Position numbers and translations under genes: made by a program. The notes under the pieces are model-generated. The model had not been told where the DNA came from. It did not search any database and saw only the letters and a list, made by a program, of their open reading frames with translations. From positions 558,001-622,000 of the forward strand of contig NZ_CANLCY010000002.1 of NCBI RefSeq assembly GCF_947489255.1: a DNA stretch of 64,000 nucleotides. Reading direction: 5' to 3'. Below, piece by piece: positions 9,902 through 18,632 of this stretch. Origin of the DNA: an uncultured Microbacterium sp. Lineage in GTDB: Bacteria > Actinomycetota > Actinomycetes > Actinomycetales > Microbacteriaceae. Numbering within the stretch: the stretch's first letter is position 1; each line of letters starts with the position of its first letter.

Positions 9902-11884
9902 GTGAGCGAGCGCCGCGTCGCGCGCGTGCAGCTCGAATCGCCCGTACCCCAGCTCGACCGTCTGTTCGACTACGCCATCCCGCACCCGCTCGTCGCCGAG
10001 GTCGAGCCGGGCGTGCGGGTGAAGGTTCCCCTGCGGTCGGCGGGGCGCATGATGGATGCCTTCGTGGTCGAGGTGGTCGCCGACGACGGCACCGAACGTC
10101 CGCTGTCCTCGGTCGAGGCGGTGGTGTCGACGACGCCCGTGCTCCCCGCGCCGCTGTACACGCTCGCGCGGCGCGTGGCCGATCGCGCGGCCGGTTCCGT
10201 CAGCGACATCCTGCGTCTGGCCGTCCCCAAGCGCATGGTGCGCGCCGAGAAGGCGTGGGCCGCCGCTCCCGCACCGACCGCTCCCGACGTCGTGCCCGCA
10301 GCGCGCGAACGCGCCGACGAGGTGCTCGGCGCCTATCCCGGGCTCGGGGCCGCGCTCGACGCCGGAGAACGCCTCGCGGTCGACGCCCCGCCGCGTCCGC
10401 ACGCCGAACTGCCGAGGGGAGCCTGGGCCGACCTGCTGGCCGCCGCCGCCACCCGCACCCTCGCGCGGGGCAAGAGCGTCGTGCTGGTCGTCCCCGACTA
10501 CCGCGACCAGGCGCAGCTGCTGGCCGCGCTCGGGGAGCTCGTGCCCGCCGAGGCGATCGTCCGCGACGACGCCGACCAGTCCGGCCCCGCGCGCTACGGC
10601 CAGTACCTGCGCACCCTCGCCCCCGTCCCGTGCATCGTCGTCGGGCGCCGCTCGGCCGTGTACGCCCCCGCCCACGACACGGGCCTCGTCGCCCTCTGGG
10701 ACGACGGCGACTCCCTTCTCGCCGAACCGCTCTCGCCGGGGGTGCACGCGCGCGACGCGGCCCTCGTGCGACAAGAGATCGAGCACTCGGCGCTCCTGTT
10801 CGCGGGCCACACCCGCACGACCGACGTGCAGCGCCTCGTCGAGGTGGGCTACGTGCGCGAGGTGCCGCAGGCGAGGCGGCCCAGCCCGCGCGTCGTGCTC
10901 AGCGCGACGCGCGAGGGCGAGCAGCGTCAGTCGCGCGTGCCCTCGTCGGCCTTCGCCGCCGCCCGGGAGGCCCTGCAGCACGGTCCCGTGCTCGTGCAGG
11001 TGGCGCGCCCGGGCTACGCGCCGACGCTCGTGTGCGCCGACTGCCGCCGCCCCGCGCGGTGTCAGCACTGCGCCGGTCCCCTGCGAGCCGCGCGTCCCGG
11101 GGCGACCCCGGTGTGCGCGTGGTGCGGCCGCAGCGCCCACGCCTGGACGTGCGGGCACTGCGGCTCGGTCAAGCTGCGCATGGCCTCGTCGGGCAGCGAG
11201 CGCACCGCCGACGAGCTGGGCCGCGCGTTCCCCCACACGCGGGTGATCATCGCCGACGGCGCGCACCAGGTCGCCGAGGTGGATGCCACCCCGGCCCTGG
11301 TCATCGCCACGCGCGGCGCCGAGCCGCTCGCGCGCGGCGGCTACCGGGCCGTGATCCTGCTCGACGGCGACCGCATGCTCCAGAACGAGGCGCTGCGCAT
11401 CGGCGAGCACTGCCTGCGCTGGTGGTCGAACGCGGCCGCCCTGGCCGCCCCCGGCGCCCCCGTGCACCTCGTCGGCGTCGCGGGTCCCGTCGCGCGGGCG
11501 CTCGCGACGTGGACGCAGCCCGCCTACGCCCGCGCCGAGCTGGCCGACCGCGCCCCCCTGCGGATGCCGCCGGCCGTGCGCGTCGCCAGCGTCGACGGAC
11601 ACGCCCGGAGCGTCGACACGCTGCTGGCCTCCCTGCGCGAGACGGTGCCCGATCTGGACGCGCTCGCGATCCTCGGTCCGGTCGACACCTCGACCGACCC
11701 CGATACCGCGACGGCCCGCGCACTGGTGCGCTTCGACTACGCCCACGGACGCGCCGTCGCCGACGCGCTGCGTGCCGGGGTCATCGCCGACGCCCTCCGC
11801 GCGCGCCGGTCGCGCAAGGATCGCGGTCCGAAGCCGCGCAGTACGCTCAGAGTCCGCCTCGACATCCCCGAGCCCGATCTCTGA
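9902..11884 (+). CDS. priA: PriA-like primosomal protein (helicase motifs absent)
   Basis: Putative replication-restart factor N'. 660 residues. The N-terminal PriA DNA-binding region (RVARVQLESPVPQLDRLFDY, residues 4-23) is clear. The zinc-binding region has four Cys pairs (CADC, CQHC, CAWC, CGHC) at about residues 378-420. No Walker A GxGKT or DEAH box is present where other bacteria carry the helicase core, a known feature of actinobacterial PriA, so it probably acts as a DNA-binding scaffold. GTG 9902 is the first plausible start. 196 nt separate it from metK; fmt follows after 47 nt. Confidence 0.88.
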   Translation: MSERRVARVQLESPVPQLDRLFDYAIPHPLVAEVEPGVRVKVPLRSAGRMMDAFVVEVVADDGTERPLSSVEAVVSTTPVLPAPLYTLARRVADRAAGSVSDILRLAVPKRMVRAEKAWAAAPAPTAPDVVPAARERADEVLGAYPGLGAALDAGERLAVDAPPRPHAELPRGAWADLLAAAATRTLARGKSVVLVVPDYRDQAQLLAALGELVPAEAIVRDDADQSGPARYGQYLRTLAPVPCIVVGRRSAVYAPAHDTGLVALWDDGDSLLAEPLSPGVHARDAALVRQEIEHSALLFAGHTRTTDVQRLVEVGYVREVPQARRPSPRVVLSATREGEQRQSRVPSSAFAAAREALQHGPVLVQVARPGYAPTLVCADCRRPARCQHCAGPLRAARPGATPVCAWCGRSAHAWTCGHCGSVKLRMASSGSERTADELGRAFPHTRVIIADGAHQVAEVDATPALVIATRGAEPLARGGYRAVILLDGDRMLQNEALRIGEHCLRWWSNAAALAAPGAPVHLVGVAGPVARALATWTQPAYARAELADRAPLRMPPAVRVASVDGHARSVDTLLASLRETVPDLDALAILGPVDTSTDPDTATARALVRFDYAHGRAVADALRAGVIADALRARRSRKDRGPKPRSTLRVRLDIPEPDL

Positions 11885-11931
11885 GCGGGTCACGCACCCG
11901 TCCATCCGTCCCCGAGAGTCAGAGGAGAACC

Positions 11932-12849
11932 ATGCGCCTCGTCTTCGCCGGTACCCCCGCCGTCGCCGTCCCGTCCCTTCGCGCCCTGGCATCCGGTCCG
12001 CACGAGATCGCCGCGGTCGTCACGCGCGGCGACGCCCCCCTCGGGCGCAAGCGCGTCCTCACGCCGTCTCCCGTGGCGCAGGCTGCGGAAGAGCTCGGCC
12101 TCCCCGTGATCAAGGCCGACCGCCTCGACGCCGACGCCACGGCCCGCATCGCCGCGCTCGAACCGCAGCTCGGCGTGATCGTGGCGTACGGGGGACTGGT
12201 GCGCGAACCCCTGCTGTCGACCCCCCGTCACGGCTGGATCAACCTGCACTTCTCGCTGCTGCCCAAGTGGCGCGGAGCCGCCCCCGTGCAGCGCGCCCTC
12301 ATCGCGGGAGACGAGGTCACGGGTGCAAGCGTGTTCCAGCTCGTCGTCGCCCTCGACGCGGGAGACGTCTTCGCGGAGGAACGCTACGACGTGCCGCCCG
12401 GGGCGACCTCGGCCGATGTGCTCGACGCCCTCGCCGTGATCGGCGCGCCCCTGCTCGCGCGCGTGGTCGAGGGCATCGCCGACGGTACCGCCCGGGCCGT
12501 CCCGCAGGCGGGGGAGCCCACCCTGGCCCCCAAACTCACCCTCGACGACGGTGCGCTCGATCTGACCCGGGATGCCGCCTCGCTCCTGCATCAGATCGCG
12601 GGCGTCACCCCCGAGCCCGGCGCGCACACGAGCTTCGACGGCGCGCGCTTCAAGGTGCTGCGCGCGTCGGCGTCCGACGCGCCGCCCGTGCCGCCCGGCC
12701 GGGTCGTGGCATCCGGGAAGGAGATCCTCGTCGGCACGGGCACCTCTCCGTTGCGGCTCGAGAGCGTGCAGCCGGCCGGCAAGGGCGCGATGAACGCGGG
12801 CGACTGGTTCCGGGGCCTGCGCACCGACCAGCCGGTGCTCGGCGCATGA
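11932..12849 (+). CDS. fmt: Methionyl-tRNA formyltransferase
   Basis: Formylates Met-tRNAfMet with 10-formyl-THF. 305 residues. The N-terminal Rossmann domain begins MRLVFAGTPAVAVPS; the folate and catalytic region INLHFSLLPKWRGAAPVQ is at about residues 103-119; the C-terminal OB-fold tRNA-binding domain follows. AGAGGAGAA lies just upstream of the ATG. It overlaps rsmB by ATGA. Confidence 0.96.
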   Translation: MRLVFAGTPAVAVPSLRALASGPHEIAAVVTRGDAPLGRKRVLTPSPVAQAAEELGLPVIKADRLDADATARIAALEPQLGVIVAYGGLVREPLLSTPRHGWINLHFSLLPKWRGAAPVQRALIAGDEVTGASVFQLVVALDAGDVFAEERYDVPPGATSADVLDALAVIGAPLLARVVEGIADGTARAVPQAGEPTLAPKLTLDDGALDLTRDAASLLHQIAGVTPEPGAHTSFDGARFKVLRASASDAPPVPPGRVVASGKEILVGTGTSPLRLESVQPAGKGAMNAGDWFRGLRTDQPVLGA

Positions 12850-14216
12850 GCGTGCAGGGAGCGCGCGCCGCCGCGTACGAGGTGCTCCGCGCCGTCTCGG
12901 GTGACGAGGCCTACGCCAACCTCCTGCTGCCGCACGCGATCGCCCGGCAGGGGCTGGATGCCAAAGACGCGGGGCTCGCGACCGAGTTGACGTACGGCAC
13001 TCTTCGCCGTCGCGGGACGTACGACGCGATCATCGCGATCGCCGCCGACCGCACGGTCGACCGCATCGATCCCGCGGTGCTGGATGCGCTGCGTCTCGGC
13101 GTGCATCAGCTGCTGTCCACGCGCGTGGCCTCGCACGCGGCGGTCAACGAGTCGGTCGAGCTCGCCCGGCGCAACGGGGGCGGACGCGGAGCCGCGGGCT
13201 TCGCCAACGCCGTGCTGCGGCGCGTCTCGCGCGACAACCCGGGGCACTGGATGGAGCGCATCGCCGAGGGGGCGCGCAGCGACGACGAGCGCATCGGACT
13301 CACGACCTCGCACCCGGTGTGGATCGTGCGGGCGCTCCGACGCGCCCTGACCGCCGAGGGACGCGCCGACGAGCTCCCCGGCCTGCTGGAGGCCGACAAT
13401 GTCGCTCCGCGCGTGGCGATGATCGCGCTTCCCGGTCTCGCCGAGGTGCCGGACGACGCCACGCCCGCCCGCTTCGCGCCGACGGCGTTCACCACGCGCG
13501 GGGGCGACCCCGAGCACCTCATCCGCGAAACGGGCGGGCGCGTCCGCGTGCAGGACGAGGGTTCGCAGCTCGCCGCCCTGGCGCTGAGCCGAGCCCTCCC
13601 CGTGCGCGCGGGGGAGCGCTGGCTCGACCTGTGCGCCGGTCCCGGCGGCAAGACCGCGCTCCTGGCCGCGGAGGCCCTCGCCCAGGGCGCCCGGCTGGAC
13701 GCCAACGAGATCGCCCCGGCGCGGGCGGGACTCGTGCGGCAGGCCGTGGCATCCGTCCCGCTCGAGGTCGAGGTGAGCGAGGAGGACGGGCGCGAGCGCG
13801 CGGCGCGCTCCGCGGGGGAGTACGACCGCATCCTCGTCGACGCACCGTGCACCGGGATCGGGGCCCTGCGCCGTCGTCCCGAGGCGCGCTGGCGAAAGAC
13901 GCCGGCCGATGTGCCCGACCTGACCGCGTTGCAGCTCGAGCTCGTGCTCGCGGCGTTCGAGGCCCTGAAGCCGGGCGGGGTCGTGGCGTACGTCACGTGC
14001 TCCCCGCACCTGGCCGAGACCTCCGGCGTGCTGGCCGAGGTGATGCGGACGCTCGGCGACGAGGTGGAGGAGCTCGACGCGCGTGCCGTCGTGCGCGAGG
14101 TGGCGGTCGACGACATCGATCTGCCCGACCAGGCCGACGGCTCGCTGCGCGCCCAGCTCTGGCCGCACCGCCACGGCACCGACGCCATGTCGATCGCCCT
14201 GCTCCGCAAGCGCTGA
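12846..14216 (+). CDS. rsmB: 16S rRNA (cytosine-967-C5) methyltransferase
   Basis: Methylates C967 of 16S rRNA using SAM. 456 residues. The N-terminal NusB-like RNA-binding domain covers about residues 1-140. The SAM-binding motif DLCAGPGGKTALL is near residue 261. Two Cys motifs of m5C methyltransferases are visible: DAPCTGIGALRR (about 332) and VTCSPHLAET (about 383). ATG overlaps the fmt stop. A long stem-loop follows the gene. Confidence 0.94.
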   Translation: MSVQGARAAAYEVLRAVSGDEAYANLLLPHAIARQGLDAKDAGLATELTYGTLRRRGTYDAIIAIAADRTVDRIDPAVLDALRLGVHQLLSTRVASHAAVNESVELARRNGGGRGAAGFANAVLRRVSRDNPGHWMERIAEGARSDDERIGLTTSHPVWIVRALRRALTAEGRADELPGLLEADNVAPRVAMIALPGLAEVPDDATPARFAPTAFTTRGGDPEHLIRETGGRVRVQDEGSQLAALALSRALPVRAGERWLDLCAGPGGKTALLAAEALAQGARLDANEIAPARAGLVRQAVASVPLEVEVSEEDGRERAARSAGEYDRILVDAPCTGIGALRRRPEARWRKTPADVPDLTALQLELVLAAFEALKPGGVVAYVTCSPHLAETSGVLAEVMRTLGDEVEELDARAVVREVAVDDIDLPDQADGSLRAQLWPHRHGTDAMSIALLRKR

Positions 14217-14238
14217 GTCGCGTTCGAACACCCCGCGC

Positions 14239-14294
14239 GAGTCGCCGGCAATCGTCGCTTCTGTCCGGATCGGAGCGACGATTTCCGGCGACTC
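14239..14294. repeat. Long intergenic stem-loop between rsmB and rpe
   Basis: Arms of 21 nt (14239-14259 and 14274-14294), starting GAGTCGCCGG, pair with a single mismatch around a 14-nt loop. It sits 22 nt after the rsmB stop and 20 nt before the rpe -10. It may be a terminator, but the arms are longer than typical and there is no T tract. Confidence 0.7.
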
Positions 14295-14314
14295 ACGCGA
14301 TCGGCGAACGCGCC

Positions 14315-14320
14315 CATAAT
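14315..14320 (+). promoter_or_regulatory. -10 element of rpe (leaderless)
   Basis: CATAAT ends 6 nt before the GTG start of rpe, so the predicted transcription start coincides with the start codon. Confidence 0.55.
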
Positions 14321-14326
14321 GGTCGG

Positions 14327-14998
14327 GTGCCTATCGACGCTCCCCGCATCAACCCGAGCATCCTCGCCGCCGACTTCGTGAACATGGAGGCCGAGCTCGC
14401 GCGCATCGCGGGCGCGGACTTCGTGCACGTCGACGTGATGGACAACCACTTCGTGCCCAACCTCACGTTCGGACCGCAGATGGTGGGGCGCATTCAGGAC
14501 ACCAGCCCGGTGCCCCTCGACGTGCACCTCATGATCGACGACCCCGACCGTTGGGCTCCCGCCTACGCCGAGCTCGGCGCGGCATCCGTCACCTTCCACC
14601 TCGAAGCGGCCGCCTCACCGGTCGCGCTCGCGCGGCAGTTGCGCGCGATCGGCGCGCGCGCCGGGGTGGCGGTGAAGCCCGGCACCCCCGTGGACAACCT
14701 CTTCGACTCGCTCAACGAGTTCGACCAGATCCTCGTGATGACCGTCGAGCCCGGCTTCGGCGGGCAGTCGTTCATGCCCGAGACGATGCCCAAGCTCCGC
14801 GCCCTCGCCGATGAGGCGAAGCGCCGTGGGTCGAGCGTCTGGCTGCAGGTCGACGGCGGTATCGGCGAGTCCACGATCGCCCAGGCCGCCGAAGCCGGGG
14901 CCGACACGTTCGTGGCCGGGTCCGCGGTGTTCGGAGCCGACGACCCCGATCGCGCGATCCAGTCGCTGCGCGCCTCCGCCGCCCGCCACCGCCACTGA
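14327..14998 (+). CDS. rpe: Ribulose-phosphate 3-epimerase
   Basis: Interconverts ribulose 5-phosphate and xylulose 5-phosphate in the pentose phosphate pathway. 223 residues forming a TIM barrel. Motifs: NPSILAADF near the N-terminus, HVDVMDNHFVPNLTFG with metal and catalytic residues, MTVEPGFGGQSFMP and the phosphate-binding VDGGIG and VAGSAVFG. GTG start at 14327. The gene has its own -10 box and no Shine-Dalgarno sequence. Confidence 0.96.
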   Translation: MPIDAPRINPSILAADFVNMEAELARIAGADFVHVDVMDNHFVPNLTFGPQMVGRIQDTSPVPLDVHLMIDDPDRWAPAYAELGAASVTFHLEAAASPVALARQLRAIGARAGVAVKPGTPVDNLFDSLNEFDQILVMTVEPGFGGQSFMPETMPKLRALADEAKRRGSSVWLQVDGGIGESTIAQAAEAGADTFVAGSAVFGADDPDRAIQSLRASAARHRH

Positions 14999-15027
14999 CG
15001 GCGCCGCCGCTCAGGGCACCGCCGCGA

Positions 15028-15100
15028 CCTCGATAAACGCCGTTCCTGCGGAGAAACGCCGTCTCTCCGCGTGTCTCGCACGCAGCGGCGTTTATCGAGG
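15028..15100. repeat. Intergenic inverted repeat, GAGAAACGCCG family
   Basis: CCTCGATAAACGCCG (15028-15042) is perfectly inverted at 15086-15100. The 43-nt interior holds GAGAAACGCCG and GCGTGTCTCG, words shared with the two repeats at 18037 and 18185. It lies between rpe and hisE and may act as a terminator. Confidence 0.7.
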
Positions 15101-15150
15101 CCGGGCCCTGTCGGCCGCACCCCGCGACAACCCCACCCCCCGCGACCCGA

Positions 15151-15156
15151 TACCCT
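15151..15156 (+). promoter_or_regulatory. -10 element of hisE (leaderless)
   Basis: TACCCT (within GATACCCT) ends 6 nt before the hisE GTG. No Shine-Dalgarno sequence is present. Confidence 0.45.
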
Positions 15157-15162
15157 GGAAGC

Positions 15163-15426
15163 GTGAAGACCTTCGACGACCTGTTCGCGGAACTCAGCGC
15201 CAAGGCCGTCGAGCGACCCGAGGGCTCCGGCACCGTGGCGCAGTTGGATGCCGGGGTGCACGCGATCGGCAAGAAGATCGTCGAAGAGGCCGCCGAGGTG
15301 TGGATGGCCGCCGAGTACGAGTCCGACGAGGCCGCGGCCGAGGAGATCTCGCAGCTGCTCTACCACCTCCAGACGCTCATGCTCGCGAAGGGCCTGTCGC
15401 TGCAGGACGTCTACCGACATCTCTGA
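15163..15426 (+). CDS. hisE: Phosphoribosyl-ATP pyrophosphatase
   Basis: Second step of histidine synthesis: hydrolysis of PR-ATP to PR-AMP. 87 residues, a stand-alone all-alpha MazG-like protein; the motif [17 protein letters not shown] carries the metal-binding Glu residues. The partner activity (HisI) is encoded separately at 17076. It precedes hisG by 46 nt, as in M. tuberculosis, where hisE and hisG are also adjacent. Confidence 0.95.
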   Translation: MKTFDDLFAELSAKAVERPEGSGTVAQLDAGVHAIGKKIVEEAAEVWMAAEYESDEAAAEEISQLLYHLQTLMLAKGLSLQDVYRHL

Positions 15427-15472
15427 GCAGCGCTCTCCCTTCCCGCCCCCACGAACCACGAAAGCCCCCGTC

Positions 15473-16315
15473 ATGCTGCGAATCGCCGTGCCGAACAAGG
15501 GGTCGCTCGCCGAGACCGCCGCCGAGATGCTCTCGGAGGCCGGTTACACCGGACGACGCGACTCGAAAGACCTGTACACCGTCGACCCCGTCAACGAGGT
15601 CGAGTTCTTCTACCTCCGCCCCCGTGACATCGCGACCTACGTCGGCTCGGGTGCCCTCGACGTCGGCATCACGGGCCGCGACCTGCTGCTCGACGCGCGG
15701 ATGCCCGGCGCCCGCGAGGTCGAGTCGCTCGGCTTCGCCGGCTCGACGTTCCGTTTCGCCGGCCGCCCCGGGCGCTTCACCGACGTCGCCGACCTGCAGG
15801 GTCTGCGCGTCGCCACCGCCTACCCGGGCCTGGTCGACGCCTTCCTCGACGAGCGCGGCATCGCCGTCGACATCGTGCCGCTCGACGGCGCGGTCGAGTC
15901 CGCCGTGCAGCTCGGAGTGGCGGATGCCGTGGCCGACGTCGTCTCCACCGGCACGACGCTGCGTCAGGCGGGGCTCGAGATCTTCGGGCCCGTCCTCCTC
16001 GAGTCGGACGCCGTGCTCATCGCCGGTCCGCAGGAGGCCGACGGCACCGAGACGCTCCTGCGGCGCCTGCGCGGCGTCCTCGCCGCCCGCAAATACGTCC
16101 TCATCGACTACGACCTTCCCGCCGCCCTCGTCGAGCAGGCCGTCGCCGTCGCACCGGGTCTGGAGTCGCCCACGATCTCGCCGCTGCGCGACCCCGAGTG
16201 GGTCGCCGTGCGAGTCATGAGCCCGCGCCGCGACGTCAACCAGGTCATGGACGCGCTCTACGCGATCGGCGCGCGCGCGATCCTCGTCACCGAGATCCTC
16301 GCCGCGAGGCTCTGA
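15473..16315 (+). CDS. hisG: ATP phosphoribosyltransferase, long form
   Basis: Committed step of histidine synthesis: ATP + PRPP to PR-ATP. 280 residues, so it is the hexameric long form with a C-terminal ACT-like domain for histidine feedback (about residues 205-280). Motifs: IAVPNKGSL at the N-terminus, [10 protein letters not shown], and the PRPP loop [13 protein letters not shown] near residue 160. The stop overlaps the hisF start by one base. Confidence 0.96.
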   Translation: MLRIAVPNKGSLAETAAEMLSEAGYTGRRDSKDLYTVDPVNEVEFFYLRPRDIATYVGSGALDVGITGRDLLLDARMPGAREVESLGFAGSTFRFAGRPGRFTDVADLQGLRVATAYPGLVDAFLDERGIAVDIVPLDGAVESAVQLGVADAVADVVSTGTTLRQAGLEIFGPVLLESDAVLIAGPQEADGTETLLRRLRGVLAARKYVLIDYDLPAALVEQAVAVAPGLESPTISPLRDPEWVAVRVMSPRRDVNQVMDALYAIGARAILVTEILAARL

Positions 16316-17079
16316 TGACCCTCGCGCGTCGCGTCATCCCGTGCCTCGACGTCGCCGCCGGCCGCGTCGTGAAGGGCGTGAACTTCCTCGACCTGCGCGA
16401 CATGGGCGATCCGGTCGAGCTCGCGAAGCTCTACTTCGACCAGGGCGCCGACGAGGTCACGTTCCTCGACGTCACCGCCACCGTCGACGAGCGCTCGACG
16501 ACCTACGACGTCGTCCGCCGTACCGCCGAGCAGGTCTTCATCCCCCTCACCGTCGGCGGGGGAGTGCGCTCGGCCGACGACGTCGCCCGCCTGCTCGCGG
16601 TCGGCGCCGACAAGATCGGTGTCAACTCCGCCGCCATCGCCCGCCCCGCCCTGATCGACGAGATCGCCGACCGTTTCGGGGCACAGGTCATCGTGCTCTC
16701 GCTCGACGTCAAGCGCGCGGCATCCACTCCTTCCGGCTTCGTCGTGACCACCCACGGCGGACGCACCGAGACGACCCTCGACGCCCTCGAGTGGGCGCGC
16801 GAGGCCGTCGAGCGTGGAGCGGGGGAGCTGCTGATCAACTCCATCGACGCCGACGGCACGAAGCAGGGCTTCGACCTCGAGCTCGTCCGTCTCATGCGCC
16901 AGGTCGCCGCGGTCCCCGTGATCGCCTCGGGGGGAGCGGGTTCTCTCGAGCACTTCGCTCCGGCCGTCCAGGCAGGTGCCGACGCCGTGCTCGCGGCATC
17001 GGTGTTCCACTCCGGCCAGCTCACCGTGGGACAGGTCAAAGACGCCATGGCCGCCGAAGGGATCGAGGTGCGCCGATGA
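16315..17079 (+). CDS. hisF: Imidazole glycerol phosphate synthase cyclase subunit
   Basis: Cyclase that converts PRFAR plus HisH-derived ammonia to imidazole glycerol phosphate and AICAR. 254 residues, TIM barrel. Catalytic Asp residues are in [13 protein letters not shown] (Asp11) and [11 protein letters not shown] (about 130); phosphate-binding motifs VGGGVRS and ASGGAGS are present. TGATG junction with hisG, ATGA overlap with hisI. The glutaminase partner hisH is not in the window. Confidence 0.97.
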   Translation: MTLARRVIPCLDVAAGRVVKGVNFLDLRDMGDPVELAKLYFDQGADEVTFLDVTATVDERSTTYDVVRRTAEQVFIPLTVGGGVRSADDVARLLAVGADKIGVNSAAIARPALIDEIADRFGAQVIVLSLDVKRAASTPSGFVVTTHGGRTETTLDALEWAREAVERGAGELLINSIDADGTKQGFDLELVRLMRQVAAVPVIASGGAGSLEHFAPAVQAGADAVLAASVFHSGQLTVGQVKDAMAAEGIEVRR

Positions 17080-17414
17080 GCGTCGACCGTGTGAAATACG
17101 ACGCCGACGGCCTGGTCGCCGCGGTGATCCAGCAGTTCGACTCGCGCGAGGTGCTCATGGTCGGGTGGATGGATGCCGAGGCCCTGAACCGCACGCTCAC
17201 CACCGGCCGCGTCACCTTCTGGTCGCGCTCGCGCCAGGAGTACTGGCGCAAGGGCGACACCTCCGGCCACATCCAGATCGTCAAGGGCGCGCGCCTCGAC
17301 TGCGACGGCGACACGCTGCTCATCGAGGTCGACCAGGTGGGCGCCGCGTGCCACACCGGCGACCACACGTGCTTCGACGCCGACGACCTGCACCCGGTCG
17401 TGGGGGAGCGCTGA
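17076..17414 (+). CDS. hisI: Phosphoribosyl-AMP cyclohydrolase
   Basis: Third step of histidine synthesis. 112 residues, stand-alone HisI. Conserved [31 protein letters not shown] and the zinc-binding Cys cluster (LDCDGD and [10 protein letters not shown]) are visible. ATGA overlap with hisF; its stop shares a base with the next start. Confidence 0.97.
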   Translation: MSVDRVKYDADGLVAAVIQQFDSREVLMVGWMDAEALNRTLTTGRVTFWSRSRQEYWRKGDTSGHIQIVKGARLDCDGDTLLIEVDQVGAACHTGDHTCFDADDLHPVVGER

Positions 17415-18001
17415 TGCGCCGCGCCCGCTCCACGGCGGTGCTGGCGATGCTCCTGGCCGGAGCGATCGGCGTGATCGCGTCGACCCAGACCTGGATCGAC
17501 GTCACCCTCGACGACGGCGCCCAGCAGACGATCGCGGTGGCCGGAGCCGATGCGCTCCCGGTGCTCACCCCGCTGAGTCTGGCCGCCCTGGCCCTCGGGG
17601 CCGCGCTGTCGATCGTCGGCCCGGTGCTGCGATACCTCTTCGGCGTGCTCGGCATCCTGATCGCGGTGCTCGTGGGTGTCGGCACCGCGCAGCTGCTGTT
17701 CGCCACGCCCGTGTCGGCGACGGCGGCGGCCGTGACCGAGGCGACGGGGATCTCGGGGACGGATGCCGTCGCCTCTCTCGTGACGGGCCTGTCGCTGACG
17801 CCGTGGCCGGCCGTGACGCTGCTGGCCCAGGTCGTGCTCGCGGCCGCCGCCGTCTTCACGCTGGTGACCGCCCGGCGCTGGGCCTCGGGCGCGAGCCGGA
17901 AGTACCGCACGGCCGAGGAGGCCGGCACCGCCACGGGTCGCCCGCACGACGCGATCGACTCGTGGGACGACCTCTCCCGCGGCGACGACCCCACCGCCTG
18001 A
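17414..18001 (+). CDS. Trp biosynthesis-associated membrane protein
   Basis: A 195-residue integral membrane protein of the actinobacterial family found in Trp operons (TIGR02234, Rv1610 in M. tuberculosis). Four hydrophobic segments are visible at about residues 8-26, 48-66, 72-95 and 132-155, then an acidic soluble tail ending DSWDDLSRGDDP. In mycobacteria it follows trpE, but here it directly follows hisI with no trpE between. Function unknown; a role in Trp synthesis or export is inferred from context only. Confidence 0.85.
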   Translation: MRRARSTAVLAMLLAGAIGVIASTQTWIDVTLDDGAQQTIAVAGADALPVLTPLSLAALALGAALSIVGPVLRYLFGVLGILIAVLVGVGTAQLLFATPVSATAAAVTEATGISGTDAVASLVTGLSLTPWPAVTLLAQVVLAAAAVFTLVTARRWASGASRKYRTAEEAGTATGRPHDAIDSWDDLSRGDDPTA

Positions 18002-18036
18002 GCACACGCGCGCCGAGCTGGGCCCGTTCCCGTTGC

Positions 18037-18148
18037 GCTCTCCCTCGCGAGAAACGCCGAATCTGCCGAGACACCGCGCGACGCCGCGTGTCCCGACACA
18101 CGCGCCGTTTCTCGGCGGCATCCCCGCGGCGGCAACCCCCCGGCTGAG
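18037..18148. repeat. 112-nt intergenic repeat, copy 1
   Basis: Begins GCTCTCCCTCGCGAGAAACG and ends near GGCTGAG. CGAGAAACG near the start is inverted as CGTTTCTCG near 18106-18114, enclosing CCGAGACACCGCGCGA and GCGTGT. It differs from copy 2 at roughly one base in ten by eye. Confidence 0.8.
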
Positions 18149-18184
18149 GACGCGCACGCACGGCCCGGAGTCCCGATCCGCCGG

Positions 18185-18296
18185 GCTCTCCCTCGCGAGA
18201 AACGCCGATCCTGCCGAGACACCACGCGACGACGCGTGTCTCGACACACGCACCGTTTCTCGGCGGCATCGCCGCGGGGCCACCCCACCGCCTGAG
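18185..18296. repeat. 112-nt intergenic repeat, copy 2
   Basis: Direct repeat of 18037-18148 at a 148-nt offset, with the same outer inverted repeat and an inner GCGTGTCTCG followed by ACACACGC. Core words are shared with the element at 15028-15100. Confidence 0.8.
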
Positions 18297-18347
18297 ACCG
18301 ACGTCGCGACATCGAGACGACGGCGGGAGAGGCGCACCGCGCTTCGA

Positions 18348-18353
18348 TAGACT
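18348..18353 (+). promoter_or_regulatory. -10 element of the trpCBA unit
   Basis: TAGACT lies about 46 nt before the ATG at 18400, giving a leader of about 40 nt with TTAGGAG before the start. There is no room for a classical Trp leader peptide with tandem Trp codons. Confidence 0.5.
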
Positions 18354-18399
18354 GGACCAAAGCTTTCCCCCGCGCCCGCGCGCGACTGTTAGGAGTCCC

Positions 18400-18630
18400 A
18401 TGAGCAACCCCATCGGCGATCCCGGCCACGGACACTCGCCCGCCGCCTGGACGGCCGTGATCATCATGCTCGTCGCCTTCACGCTCGGCACGCTGTTCTT
18501 CTGGCTCGACATGCCGGTGCTCGTGTGGGCGTCGGTGGGTCTGCTCGTGGTCGGTGCGATCGTCGGCTGGGCCATGACCAAGGCCGGTTACGGCGCAGGC
18601 GGCGCGAAGTCCAACCCGAAGGCGCACTGA
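18400..18630 (+). CDS. HGxxPAAW family membrane protein
   Basis: A 76-residue protein with the signature HGHSPAAW at residues 10-17, which defines a small actinobacterial family of unknown function found next to trp genes. Two transmembrane helices follow (about 16-36 and 41-60), then a short Gly/Lys-rich tail. AGGAG is 5 nt before the ATG. trpC starts 2 nt after the stop, so it is probably co-transcribed with trpCBA. Confidence 0.85.
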   Translation: MSNPIGDPGHGHSPAAWTAVIIMLVAFTLGTLFFWLDMPVLVWASVGLLVVGAIVGWAMTKAGYGAGGAKSNPKAH

Positions 18631-18632
18631 CC

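Larger units (their letters stand above)
18002..18399. other. 398-nt gap with duplicated repeat and trp promoter
   Basis: No convincing gene. It holds two copies of a roughly 112-nt element (18037-18148 and 18185-18296), then a -10 box and a leader with a Shine-Dalgarno sequence before the HGxxPAAW gene. Reading frames crossing it are Arg- and Pro-rich and follow the repeat, so I treat them as chance. Confidence 0.7.

Noticed and set aside
9708..9905. 65-codon frame between metK and priA with a GTGA overlap to priA
   Set aside because: Arg-rich, no recognisable motif, no ribosome-binding site; the overlap can arise by chance. Could be revisited if conserved in relatives.
18033..18350. 105-codon frame across the duplicated repeat
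   Set aside because: Its sequence merely follows the two repeat copies and is Arg/Pro/Thr-rich; no start context.
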